Of a stretch of 26,054 nucleotides of DNA, positions 6,074 to 14,079 are shown one piece after another (position 1 is the stretch's first letter; every line of letters begins with the position of its first letter). The notes under the pieces are model-generated. The model saw only the letters and a list, made by a program, of their open reading frames with translations, had not been told where the DNA came from and ran no database searches. The translations under genes and the position numbers were made by a program. Origin of the DNA: an uncultured Bacilli bacterium (GTDB lineage Bacteria; Bacillota_I; Bacilli_A; RF39; UBA660). The stretch is taken from the NCBI GenBank assembly GCA_910585335.1, contig CAJUCU010000002.1, forward strand, positions 1 to 26,054, given 5' to 3'.

Positions 6074-8347
6074 TTAATTTCCGAATGTATATGAATATAA
6101 AGGATATAACGAAAATAATCTCATATACTCGAAACCTAATAAAACTAATACTAAAGGTACACAAAGTATCAAAAGTCCCAAAAATATAGTTTGAACATTA
6201 TTCTTTTTCCAAGCGGAGATAGCTAAAATAAGCATTGCCATAATTATTCCAGAGAAAACTTGGATAAAGATTTTTAATAAAATCAAACCTATAACCAGTA
6301 TCCCAGAGGGCAAATTATGATAAATAGATATATCTTTTGCTGACAGTAAAAAGCCATTTATTGGGAATGCCCTAGAAACACTAATGAATCTACAAACAAA
6401 TGGTAAAATACAAAGTAATAAAACTATAATTATTGTTGCTTTGACTTTAGTTTTAATAATTGCTTTTTTTCCTTTATTTGTCGCTTGAAGTACATTTATT
6501 GCCTTATTTTGATACTCAATCGCCATAACATTGCAAAACATAAATATAATACTTAAAGTTAAAAGAATAAAATCATTAAGTATGCCCTCATCCATTACTC
6601 CAAATAAATATAAGTATCCAGTATCATAAATGTAATTCCCATTGTTTTCTTTTACATACTTATCTTGTTCTAATACTTTCTCAAAGGTAGGATAAAAAGC
6701 AGTAATACTATACCATTTTACTTTCATTGCTTCTCCAGTTGTATCATTTATCTCACCTTTTGCAATTTGTTCATCAATTTCTGATATTTTTGAAAAGGCT
6801 TCATCAAATCTTGATTTTTCTGCTTTTATAAGTTCTGTTTTTTCTTCAGTTGGCTTTCCCTCTAATTTCAACATAATATTTTGATAATATTGCTCTTGAA
6901 GTGATGGACTATATCTTCTTTGTAATTCGTTATAACAAATTAACAAACTAAATATCAAAATAATTATAATTCCTTTATTAGTTATTAAAATTTTATAAAG
7001 TTCGTGTTTGAATAAAGAAGTATGAGGCTTAAATTTCAATATAAAGTTTTTAGTAGATCTTTTTAATTCTAAACTTTTACCTTTTAAAAAGAACTTAACA
7101 CACAAGAAAATTCCTAGCACAAGCAACCCCACTATCATAATCCAAGAAAAGGTTATTCTTGGAATTGGATATTCAAAAAAATTAAAGTTTAAATATGAGC
7201 CATATAAATTTTCTGTTTTTAAAATTCCAAATATATTTAAGTGCTTTATTATATTAAGATTAGATACTGCTGGTATAATTTTATAAAATAACCAACTTAT
7301 ACCTAAAAATGATATACCTAACATATAAGGAAGTATCATACTATCAGAAATAATGCAAATGGCTGTAATAATAGTACCGATTCCAAATACAACTATTCCT
7401 TTTGTTAGAATAGAAATAATAAGATATTCTAATATACTTCCATTAAAATTGCTTTCCATATATGGTGCTAAAGATTGCAATTTTATTCCTAAATCATTAA
7501 ATCCACAAAATATTCCAAAAAACAAATAATTTATACTAAAAAGCAAAATGCTAAATATTATACAATGAATAAACAGGGCTATAATTTTTGCAAAAATACT
7601 ATGTACTACTCCATACTTTGTACTACGAGTAACATAAAATAATTTCTTTTCTTTTTCTTCAGTTATTAAATTTCCAATAAATAAAAATGTAATTAAAATC
7701 AAAAGTATGTCTGTTCCTATATTTTCAATAGTTGATATTATTGTTTTTGATGGTATAAATTTAACATTACTAGAATTTAACCCTGAATAATCTTTTGCAC
7801 TTTTCTTTATATTACGAGTAGAAAAATTATTTTCATCTTGATTATTAAATATAGAAATTCCCTCTAATTTACCTTTGTCTTTTTTTATACCTTCTAAATA
7901 ATCATCATATCCTGATACTTTGACTTGTTCATTATATATTTCATTAATAAAAATTTGTTCTTGCTCTAATGATGAAGTGAAATGTAAATAATTTCCTGAT
8001 TTATATATTTCATAATAAGTTTCAAAAACCCCTGGATTCTCATTCAATTCTTGTTCAACAAAAGAACTTCCAATTTCATTTTTCTGCATATTTAATATAT
8101 CTATTACGAAATAAATACCATCAATATCTTTTTTTAATTTTTTTACATATTCTTCTTTTTCACTTTCACTCATGTTTAATATTTCAGTTTGAAACATTTT
8201 GTAAGAAGAAAGTGATGGTCTTTTTTCATTTTCTAAATTTGTGTACCAAAGGAAAAATATATTTATAATTAACAATAAACAAGTTATAAAAACAAAACTT
8301 TTTTTATTCCATATTTTTTTTAATTCAAAATAGATTAAACTCCACAT
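6074..8347 (-). CDS. ABC transporter permease, fused two-half type
   Basis: The product is 757 residues. It begins with WSLIYFELKKIWNKKSF, the ABC-2-type opening, a membrane segment near 18-36, then a large polar and presumably extracytoplasmic region (about 37-205) and several membrane segments to about 430. The pattern restarts with LFKHELYKILITNKG, a membrane segment near 457-475, a second polar region (about 476-585), and more membrane segments to the end. It therefore looks like two ABC-2 half-permeases in one chain. ATG at 8347 is two bases after the ATPase stop, with GGAGA 9 bases upstream, so translation is coupled. The substrate is unknown; export of, or resistance to, envelope-active peptides is the commonest role for such neighbours, and this is inference. 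Confidence 0.8.
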   Translation of the reverse strand: MWSLIYFELKKIWNKKSFVFITCLLLIINIFFLWYTNLENEKRPSLSSYKMFQTEILNMSESEKEEYVKKLKKDIDGIYFVIDILNMQKNEIGSSFVEQELNENPGVFETYYEIYKSGNYLHFTSSLEQEQIFINEIYNEQVKVSGYDDYLEGIKKDKGKLEGISIFNNQDENNFSTRNIKKSAKDYSGLNSSNVKFIPSKTIISTIENIGTDILLILITFLFIGNLITEEKEKKLFYVTRSTKYGVVHSIFAKIIALFIHCIIFSILLFSINYLFFGIFCGFNDLGIKLQSLAPYMESNFNGSILEYLIISILTKGIVVFGIGTIITAICIISDSMILPYMLGISFLGISWLFYKIIPAVSNLNIIKHLNIFGILKTENLYGSYLNFNFFEYPIPRITFSWIMIVGLLVLGIFLCVKFFLKGKSLELKRSTKNFILKFKPHTSLFKHELYKILITNKGIIIILIFSLLICYNELQRRYSPSLQEQYYQNIMLKLEGKPTEEKTELIKAEKSRFDEAFSKISEIDEQIAKGEINDTTGEAMKVKWYSITAFYPTFEKVLEQDKYVKENNGNYIYDTGYLYLFGVMDEGILNDFILLTLSIIFMFCNVMAIEYQNKAINVLQATNKGKKAIIKTKVKATIIIVLLLCILPFVCRFISVSRAFPINGFLLSAKDISIYHNLPSGILVIGLILLKIFIQVFSGIIMAMLILAISAWKKNNVQTIFLGLLILCVPLVLVLLGFEYMRLFSLYPLYSYTFGN

Positions 8348-8349
8348 AT

Positions 8350-9063
8350 CTATTCATCTCCAAATAATTTCATATATACTTCTTCTAAACTAGAAACATT
8401 ATTTTTTTCACAAAGAGCCTCAACTGAATCCGTATCAATTATCTTTCCTTTTTTAATAAGAATTATTTTATTTGCCACAGACTCAATATCAGATACAACG
8501 TGTGTAGAAACTAAAATTATTTTTTCTTTTGATAATGTAGAAATTCTTTCTCTTATTCGCACTCTCTCTTTTGGATCTAACCCTGCAGTAGGTTCATCTA
8601 AAACTACTATTTTAGGGTTTCCAAGTATCGCTTGTGCTATTAAGATTCTTTGTTTCATTCCTCCAGAGTATGTTCCTATTTTTTGGTCTTTAACTTCCAT
8701 CATATTAACGTAATTTAAAACTCTTTTAATTTCATTATTTAACTCTTTTTTTGGTATGCCTTTTAAAGTCGCCATATAAGAAAGAAATCTTGTGCCAGAA
8801 AAACTATCATACATTCCTTGCTGTTGTGGAGCAAACCCTAGTAAACTTCTATAAGAAGCCCTCAATTTTTTTATATCTTCTTTATTCCATTTTACATTTC
8901 CTTGTGTTGGACTTAAATTACCCGTTATTATATTCATAAGAGTTGATTTTCCTGCTCCATTTGGACCTAAAAGTCCATAGATTCCATTTTCAAAAATCAA
9001 ATTAACATCTTTAAGGGCTTTTTTATTTTTGTATTCTTTTGAAATATGTTCAAGTTCTAGCAA
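8350..9063 (-). CDS. ABC transporter ATP-binding protein
   Basis: The product is 237 residues, an ABC ATPase of the bacitracin/lantibiotic-export (BcrA-like) type. Walker A is GPNGAGKST near residues 33-41. The signature YSGGMKQR, Walker B IVVLDEP and H-loop STHVVSDIE are all intact. It powers the adjacent permease. I chose a TTG start at 9063: GGAGGTGAG precedes it with 4 bases between, and a typical family N-terminus (LELEHISKEYKNKKALKD) follows at once. A longer frame reaches further upstream, but that part overlaps the lipoprotein gene and has no binding site of its own. The ribosome binding site is formed by the last codons of the lipoprotein gene (Tyr-Gly-Gly-Glu-stop), tying the two genes together. 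Confidence 0.9.
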   Translation of the reverse strand: MLELEHISKEYKNKKALKDVNLIFENGIYGLLGPNGAGKSTLMNIITGNLSPTQGNVKWNKEDIKKLRASYRSLLGFAPQQQGMYDSFSGTRFLSYMATLKGIPKKELNNEIKRVLNYVNMMEVKDQKIGTYSGGMKQRILIAQAILGNPKIVVLDEPTAGLDPKERVRIRERISTLSKEKIILVSTHVVSDIESVANKIILIKKGKIIDTDSVEALCEKNNVSSLEEVYMKLFGDE

Positions 9064-9064
9064 T

Positions 9065-10393
9065 TTACTCACCTCCATAAACTCTTTTAATATTTTGAAA
9101 ACTATCTTTACCATTAAAAAATTCTTTTTTACTAATCACACCATATTTATTACTATGAGTGGTGTATGAGCCATCGTTGTTAAAAGTAACATCAGAATCA
9201 TATATTGCTAAAATTTTGTTTTGAGATATGCTAATTATTTCTATATAAGATTCTGTACTCTTATTAGCAAGTTTTGATTCTGCCATCTTACCTGTATCTA
9301 CATCAATAAAATAACTTGTAGGATTTTTACCACTATTTGTTATACATAATAATTTATTATCAATTACTCGATCAACCCAAACATTAGATAAGTTGGCTAA
9401 AGTTTCTTCCTTACCATTTTTTAAATCAATTTTTAAGATTTTGCTATTTCCATCTATGTTATAATACAAATTTTTTTCATCAACCGTATATGTGCGTGAA
9501 GATGCTTTCATACGATAAACTTCTTTTAAGGTATCATTATCGATATCAAGAAGTGCAAAAACATCAAAAGAATTTTTATACAAATCATTATTATTATGTT
9601 TTTCTTCATCAGTCACTTGTCCACCTAAATCTATACCATATAAAATAAGGTTTCTCCCTGTACTGCCAATAACTTTCCAATCAATAGTGTCATTTCTATT
9701 CAAAGAAAGAATAGTAGATTCTTTTTTAGTGTTTAAATCTAAATAGATAAGTTTTCGTTCACTAGAAGTGCTATAAGCATTTCCACCGGTATATTTAGTT
9801 TCAACTTTTTTTGCAATCAAATAAATTCCATTCCCACTACCAATTACAAAATCTTCTATTGTAGCATTATCATCAAATGTATAAATCTTCTCTCTATTTG
9901 TTCCATCTAAATTTAACTGATATAATACAGCTTTGTTACTTTCCACATCGCTTTTTGATGTTTCTCCTAAAACTCCCATTGTAACCTGCCCTGATGTATC
10001 TGTGCTTTTGCTTATAACATAAATTTTATTATTCCAAATAAAGACTTTAGAATCAAACTGAAATTCATCTTTATTAAAAACTGAAGTACAATCTTCTGTT
10101 TTATGAGTACAAGCAGAATTATTACATAAATGGATTTCTTGTTTTGTTTTAAAATCAATATACATTAAGTGTTTAGCAAGTTTACCATTATTTAATCTGC
10201 TATAATCTGTTAAATAATAATATCCATCATTCGTGGTAGCACCATTACTTAAAAATTTTAAATCACTACTATTATTTGTAATTTCCCCTTCTTCACCTTT
10301 AGATGGTAAAAATACTTCTTTTATATTTTTTTGACATCCACAAAGTGTGAAAATTCCACCAATTATAATTAAAATCGCTAATAGTTTTTTCAT
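9065..10393 (-). CDS. Lipoprotein associated with the ABC transporter
   Basis: The product is 442 residues. A lipoprotein signal peptide (MKKLLAILIIIGGIFTLCGC) ends in a lipobox with Cys at residue 20. The mature protein repeats short strand motifs such as YYLTDYSRL, LYQLNLDGTNREKIY, IYLDLNTKKES and LLDIDNDTLKEVYRM, a pattern like DUF5050-type beta-propellers. A cysteine-rich patch (CNNSACTHKTEDC, near residue 90) may form disulfides. It is expected on the outer face of the membrane, perhaps as a ligand-binding partner of the ABC transporter. The gene overlaps the ATPase start region and follows the 93-residue gene by 88 bases. AAAGGA lies upstream of the ATG. I do not recognise a specific named protein. 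Confidence 0.78.
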   Translation of the reverse strand: MKKLLAILIIIGGIFTLCGCQKNIKEVFLPSKGEEGEITNNSSDLKFLSNGATTNDGYYYLTDYSRLNNGKLAKHLMYIDFKTKQEIHLCNNSACTHKTEDCTSVFNKDEFQFDSKVFIWNNKIYVISKSTDTSGQVTMGVLGETSKSDVESNKAVLYQLNLDGTNREKIYTFDDNATIEDFVIGSGNGIYLIAKKVETKYTGGNAYSTSSERKLIYLDLNTKKESTILSLNRNDTIDWKVIGSTGRNLILYGIDLGGQVTDEEKHNNNDLYKNSFDVFALLDIDNDTLKEVYRMKASSRTYTVDEKNLYYNIDGNSKILKIDLKNGKEETLANLSNVWVDRVIDNKLLCITNSGKNPTSYFIDVDTGKMAESKLANKSTESYIEIISISQNKILAIYDSDVTFNNDGSYTTHSNKYGVISKKEFFNGKDSFQNIKRVYGGE

Positions 10394-10481
10394 AATATAT
10401 CAAATCCTTTCTTTAAACTATTTAACTAAATATCAAATATCTAAATAATACCTGACTTTTTCTTTGAATTCCCCTAGTCTT

Positions 10482-10763
10482 TTATTCTTCAATATATTGT
10501 GAGGACATTCTTTTCCAGTAAAATCGTTTTGTAAAAACCGGAACACCATATACTTCTTTCGGAAAAACGGAAGACTCTTCAATATTTTTACTTTTATTAT
10601 CTACTTGTGTGCTAGTTTTATTTGATATTTCATTTTTACTTGCGTGAGATAATTTTAATAAATTATTTCCAGTATGTATAATAAATAATGATAATAGTAC
10701 AAATATAAATATCTTGATTTTAGGTTTTAATTTTCTTCTTTTATATCTTCTCTTTTGCTGCAT
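10482..10763 (-). CDS. Small basic membrane-anchored protein, N-terminal paralogue of the deacetylase
   Basis: The product is 93 residues. The N-terminus is strongly basic (QQKRRYKRRKLKPKIK), followed by one hydrophobic segment near residues 17-33 and an Asn/Ser/Lys-rich linker. This arrangement, and the NNxLK stretch after the membrane segment, matches the first ~45 residues of the deacetylase encoded at 10850-11779. The promoter regions of the two genes are also duplicates. The C-terminal part (KEVYGVPVFTKRFYWKRM) has no NodB motifs. It is either a truncated relic of a second deacetylase, reworked at its end, or a small membrane peptide in its own right. AAGGAG lies 8 bases before the ATG, so expression is plausible. 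Confidence 0.65.
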   Translation of the reverse strand: MQQKRRYKRRKLKPKIKIFIFVLLSLFIIHTGNNLLKLSHASKNEISNKTSTQVDNKSKNIEESSVFPKEVYGVPVFTKRFYWKRMSSQYIEE

Positions 10764-10807
10764 TTATCTAACTCCTTACTAAGCCATTTTAGACTTACAA
10801 GAATATG

Positions 10808-10837
10808 ATATAAAACAAAAGTCAAAAATCCGTCAAA
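10808..10837 (-). promoter_or_regulatory. Promoter of the 93-residue gene with TTTGAC direct repeats
   Basis: On the minus strand TTGACG (10831-10836) and TTATAT (10808-10813) are 17 bases apart. Two TTTGAC half-sites (10832-10837 and 10821-10826) are spaced 11 bases, one helical turn, as for OmpR-family regulators. The surrounding segment (10771-10855) is a duplicate of 11786-11870. Confidence 0.5.
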
Positions 10838-10849
10838 TTTATAATTTTT

Positions 10850-11779
10850 TTATTTAATATTAAAATAATTACTTGCCGTATTAAGAGTTATACCTTTTAA
10901 AGTTGCCATTTCTTCTATTGTAACAAAAGCATATCCATTTTTTGATAATTCTTCCATTGCTAGTAATGCCCCATCTATTGATGTTTCATATAAATCGTGT
11001 AATAAAATTATTCCTCCATCGTGAGCATTATCAATAATATACTTTGCTATTTTATTCTTATCTTTATATTTCCAATCTTCAGTATCTAAATCCCAAAGAA
11101 TATTATACAAATTAGCAAGATTTTTAATATTTTTATTTGTATTACCATACGGAGGTCGTAAATAAAGAGTGTTGCTACCAGTTACTTCCTTTATTACATT
11201 GTTTGTTTTTTTAATTTCATCTACTATTTGATTATTGTTTAATTCAAAAAGGTTTTTATGATCGTAAGTATGGCTTCCTATTAAATTACCCATATCGTAT
11301 GCTCTTTTCAAAGTATCTTCATAAGTTTTTACACGATTACCAACAACAAAGAAAGTTACACGTGCATTATATTTATCCAAATTATCTAACAATTTATTGG
11401 TAGTTTCAAAATTAGGTCCATCATCAAAGGTAAAAGCAATCAGTTTTTTATTTTTAAACTTATTTATATCTCTTTCAAAATTATTTATAGGTTCATTATT
11501 TGTAGTATAATCAGTAGTATTCATATCAATATCCTGTCTATTGTTTGGAATTTGATAACTATTATTTTCATTTAAAAGAGTATTTTCCTCTTGATTCTCC
11601 TTTTTTTGATTATCAATAACGTGTTCATTCTCATTTATCAAAGGCTCATTTTCACTAACACGAAAAGACTTTAAGATATTGTTTACACAATTTAATATTA
11701 AAACTGTAAAAATAATAAAACAAATTACTTTTATTCTATATTTTAATTTCTTTTTGATATAAATTTTTCTTTTTCTCAT
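10850..11779 (-). CDS. Secreted membrane-anchored polysaccharide deacetylase (NodB fold)
   Basis: The product is 309 residues: a basic N-terminus, one membrane anchor (about 17-32), an Asn/Glu-rich linker to residue 110, then a complete NodB domain. The motifs are FTFDDGP (catalytic and metal Asp at 119-120), SHTYDH (metal His 170 and 174), RPPYG (208-212), LDTEDW and LLHD (His 261). The family removes acetyl groups from cell wall or exopolysaccharide sugars. In Gram-positive bacteria a membrane-anchored form like this most often acts on peptidoglycan N-acetylglucosamine or N-acetylmuramic acid and can give lysozyme resistance; that role is inferred here. The gene follows the histidine kinase gene and has its own promoter with TTTGAC repeats, so it is probably controlled by the adjacent two-component system. 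Confidence 0.88.
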   Translation of the reverse strand: MRKRKIYIKKKLKYRIKVICFIIFTVLILNCVNNILKSFRVSENEPLINENEHVIDNQKKENQEENTLLNENNSYQIPNNRQDIDMNTTDYTTNNEPINNFERDINKFKNKKLIAFTFDDGPNFETTNKLLDNLDKYNARVTFFVVGNRVKTYEDTLKRAYDMGNLIGSHTYDHKNLFELNNNQIVDEIKKTNNVIKEVTGSNTLYLRPPYGNTNKNIKNLANLYNILWDLDTEDWKYKDKNKIAKYIIDNAHDGGIILLHDLYETSIDGALLAMEELSKNGYAFVTIEEMATLKGITLNTASNYFNIK

Positions 11780-11822
11780 AAAAAAACTCCTTGTCGTGCC
11801 ATTTTAGGCTTACAAGGATATG

Positions 11823-11852
11823 ATATAAAATAGAAGTCAAAAATCTGTCAAA
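11823..11852 (-). promoter_or_regulatory. Promoter of the deacetylase gene with TTTGAC direct repeats
   Basis: On the minus strand TTGACA (11846-11851) and TTATAT (11823-11828) are 17 bases apart. TTTGAC half-sites at 11847-11852 and 11836-11841 are 11 bases apart. The kinase gene's TGA stop codon lies within the -35 region. The whole segment is duplicated before the 93-residue gene. Confidence 0.55.
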
Positions 11853-13119
11853 TTTGTATTTTTATTATTACTTTTGCACCATTTTTTTCATCATTGTCAA
11901 GTTTTAGTTCTCCACCGTGCTTATTACATAGAATACGACTTATAGTTAAACCCATACCATAATGTCCATCTTTATTATTTGAAATAATCAATTTATGATT
12001 TCCAGATAAAACACTTTCACTAAAACCAATACCATCATCTTTTACAATAATTATCAAAAAGTTATTTTTTATCTCAAATGAAATTTTAATTTTTTTCTTT
12101 GCATATCTTAAGGCATTATTTATAATATTTTCTACTATTCTATAAACAACATCAACATCAATGTTAAAAGTTCCATTTGGTATATGATCTGTAATTTCTA
12201 ATTTAATCTCTTTAGATTTAGTCATCAATAAAAAATCATTACAAGCATTTTCTATAAATTCTTTTGCGCTTACTTCTTTACGCTCAATTTTTATTTCATC
12301 TAATTGATTTATAGCACGAATAGAATTAGTATAGTTTTCTAATCTTTCAGTTGTCTTATTTATATTATTTATTATTTCAATAATTTTTTCATTAGATAAA
12401 TCTTTATGTTCTAAATTTTCTTGTAAATATTCTGTGTACCCTTTTATAATGGTAATAGGATTTCTTAAATCGTGAGCAACAGAAGTTTGTAAAATTTTTC
12501 TTTCTTCTATCATTTTCCATAATTCTTTATAATTTTCTTCTAACGCTTTTCGCATTTCTTCAAATGAAGAACATAACGCCCCCATTTCATCATCAGATTC
12601 ATAAAAAACATTAAAATCAAGATTTTCTTTTGCTATTTCTTGCATTGAATTTGATAAAATTCTTAAAGGTTCTTTTAATTTTCTTTTATAAAAAACAAAT
12701 CCTGCTATCAAAATACCACTAATTGAAAATAATAAAGGAAGTAATACCATTAACACTCCTGTTGCTTGATAAGCAAATTTTCTTTTAGGAGTAAGTTTTT
12801 CAATACTATTTTCTACTTTTACAACTTTTATCTCAATATCATCTAATGATATATAATTTTTTGATGACTCTAAACTATTTATTATCATTGGCATTTTTAC
12901 TGCTTCACTACCTAATTCAGTTTCTACTACTACATTCATTTTTTGCCCGTCTTGATTCGTAAGTTCTAATGTTAAAACAACATCATTTGAATTTGGAACT
13001 AGATAATTTCTAAATTTAGTACCACCCCAAATACATATTATTGACAATACAATGACAATTAGGAATGTACTAAAAACAACAAAAGCAAAAAACTTTCTTA
13101 TTGATAATGATTTATTCAT
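11848..13119 (-). CDS. Sensor histidine kinase
   Basis: The product is about 423 residues from the ATG at 13119. It has two membrane segments (near 10-32 and 115-143) flanking an ~80-residue external domain of unknown fold, then a HAMP linker. The catalytic half has the H-box SVAHDLRNPITIIKGY, N-box ENIINNALRYA, G1 DDGIGF and G2 GMGLTISRI. It autophosphorylates on the H-box His and passes phosphate to the regulator encoded just upstream. The start is uncertain: the ATG follows the regulator's stop codon closely but lacks a good binding site, while in-frame TTG codons at 13140/13137 have GGGGAG 7 to 10 bases upstream and would overlap the regulator gene. The external domain is probably where the envelope signal is read. 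Confidence 0.9.
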   Translation of the reverse strand: MNKSLSIRKFFAFVVFSTFLIVIVLSIICIWGGTKFRNYLVPNSNDVVLTLELTNQDGQKMNVVVETELGSEAVKMPMIINSLESSKNYISLDDIEIKVVKVENSIEKLTPKRKFAYQATGVLMVLLPLLFSISGILIAGFVFYKRKLKEPLRILSNSMQEIAKENLDFNVFYESDDEMGALCSSFEEMRKALEENYKELWKMIEERKILQTSVAHDLRNPITIIKGYTEYLQENLEHKDLSNEKIIEIINNINKTTERLENYTNSIRAINQLDEIKIERKEVSAKEFIENACNDFLLMTKSKEIKLEITDHIPNGTFNIDVDVVYRIVENIINNALRYAKKKIKISFEIKNNFLIIIVKDDGIGFSESVLSGNHKLIISNNKDGHYGMGLTISRILCNKHGGELKLDNDEKNGAKVIIKIQI

Positions 13120-13124
13120 TTTTT

Positions 13125-13799
13125 TTAATTTTTCCAACAATAACCAACTCCCCAACTTGTATCTATGTACTCTTTTCCAGTAACGTCTTTAAATTTTGCA
13201 CGAATTTTGCGAATATGCTCTTTAACTACATTACTATCTCCTAAAGCATCATATCCCCAAATTTTTTCATAAATTTGTTCTTTATCAAAAACCTGTCCAG
13301 AATTAGCAATTAAAAATTCAATGATATCAAATTCTTTTTTAGAAAATGATATTTCTATCTTTTCAAAATATATTTTTCTACTTGATAGATTTATTATTAA
13401 ACCATCTGCAAGTGTCATAATTGATAAATTGTTTTTGCTTCTTTCATCTCGTCTTAAATGCGCTTCAACTCTAGCAGTTAATTCTTTCAAACTAAATGGC
13501 TTTGTTATATAATCATCTGCTCCATATCTAAATCCATTTATCTTATCTTGTTCACTAACTCTAGCAGTCAAAAAAATGATAGGACAATAAATATAATCAC
13601 GAATATTTTTGCATAGTTCTAAACCATTTACGCTTGGCATATTTATATCTAAAATAATCAAATTAGGAGATTTAGGAATATATAATAGTGCTTCTTCACT
13701 ACTGTTAGCAACCATTACTTCATATCCCTTATCTAATAAACAGGTAGATATTAAGTCTGTTATCATTTCTTCATCATCAACAACTAAAATTTTTTTCAT
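13125..13799 (-). CDS. OmpR/PhoB-family response regulator
   Basis: The product is 224 residues. The receiver domain shows the acidic pair Asp8-Asp9, the phosphorylation site Asp51 in LIILDINMP, Thr78 and Lys100 in ITKP. The C-terminal winged helix ends in EHIRKIRAKF, then YIDTSWGVGYCW. It is a transcription factor, paired with the kinase encoded directly downstream. Likely targets are the two duplicated promoters with TTTGAC repeats in the same island. The gene is the first of the island cargo, about 210 bases past the rlmD-like tail and after a terminator that separates it from rlmD. Confidence 0.93.
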   Translation of the reverse strand: MKKILVVDDEEMITDLISTCLLDKGYEVMVANSSEEALLYIPKSPNLIILDINMPSVNGLELCKNIRDYIYCPIIFLTARVSEQDKINGFRYGADDYITKPFSLKELTARVEAHLRRDERSKNNLSIMTLADGLIINLSSRKIYFEKIEISFSKKEFDIIEFLIANSGQVFDKEQIYEKIWGYDALGDSNVVKEHIRKIRAKFKDVTGKEYIDTSWGVGYCWKN

Positions 13800-13883
13800 T
13801 TTTAACTCCCTTCAAGTTATACAGTAACAGTAAATAAAGACATATATGTAAGAATACTATCTATTACTTAACAAATTCAACTA

Positions 13884-13911
13884 GTAAAAACATACCAATT
13901 AGGGTGGTATG
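13884..13911 (-). terminator. Terminator between rlmD and the response regulator gene
   Basis: On the minus strand CATACCA and TGGTATG form a perfect 7-base stem with a 7-base loop, followed by five T residues. It probably stops rlmD transcription before the island cargo. The rest of the 244-base gap (13800-14043) contains the rlmD tail repeat and no gene I can support. Confidence 0.75.
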
Positions 13912-14008
13912 AGGAAACATATTCTCCACAGACAATCTCTATAATATTTTTTCAAAAATCACTCAAAATATCAATGATTTACTCGTTTTTCACCATTTTT
14001 CCTCCCCT

Positions 14009-14079
14009 ACTGAACAATTGATTTTCCAAGTATTTATAGGGGGTTATCGCCTATTTAACAAGCATACACATTCCACATG
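14009..14079. repeat. Intact att-like segment at the rlmD 3' end
   Basis: This is the undamaged version of the segment found decayed at 5370-5439 and 4325-4366. It covers the last codons of the methyltransferase (HVECVCLLNRR and stop) and about 35 bases beyond. The 17-base core at 14063-14079 is the most conserved part and is the likely strand-exchange region. The 3' end of this methyltransferase gene (rum/rumA) is a known integration site of Gram-positive integrative elements with serine recombinases. Confidence 0.7.
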
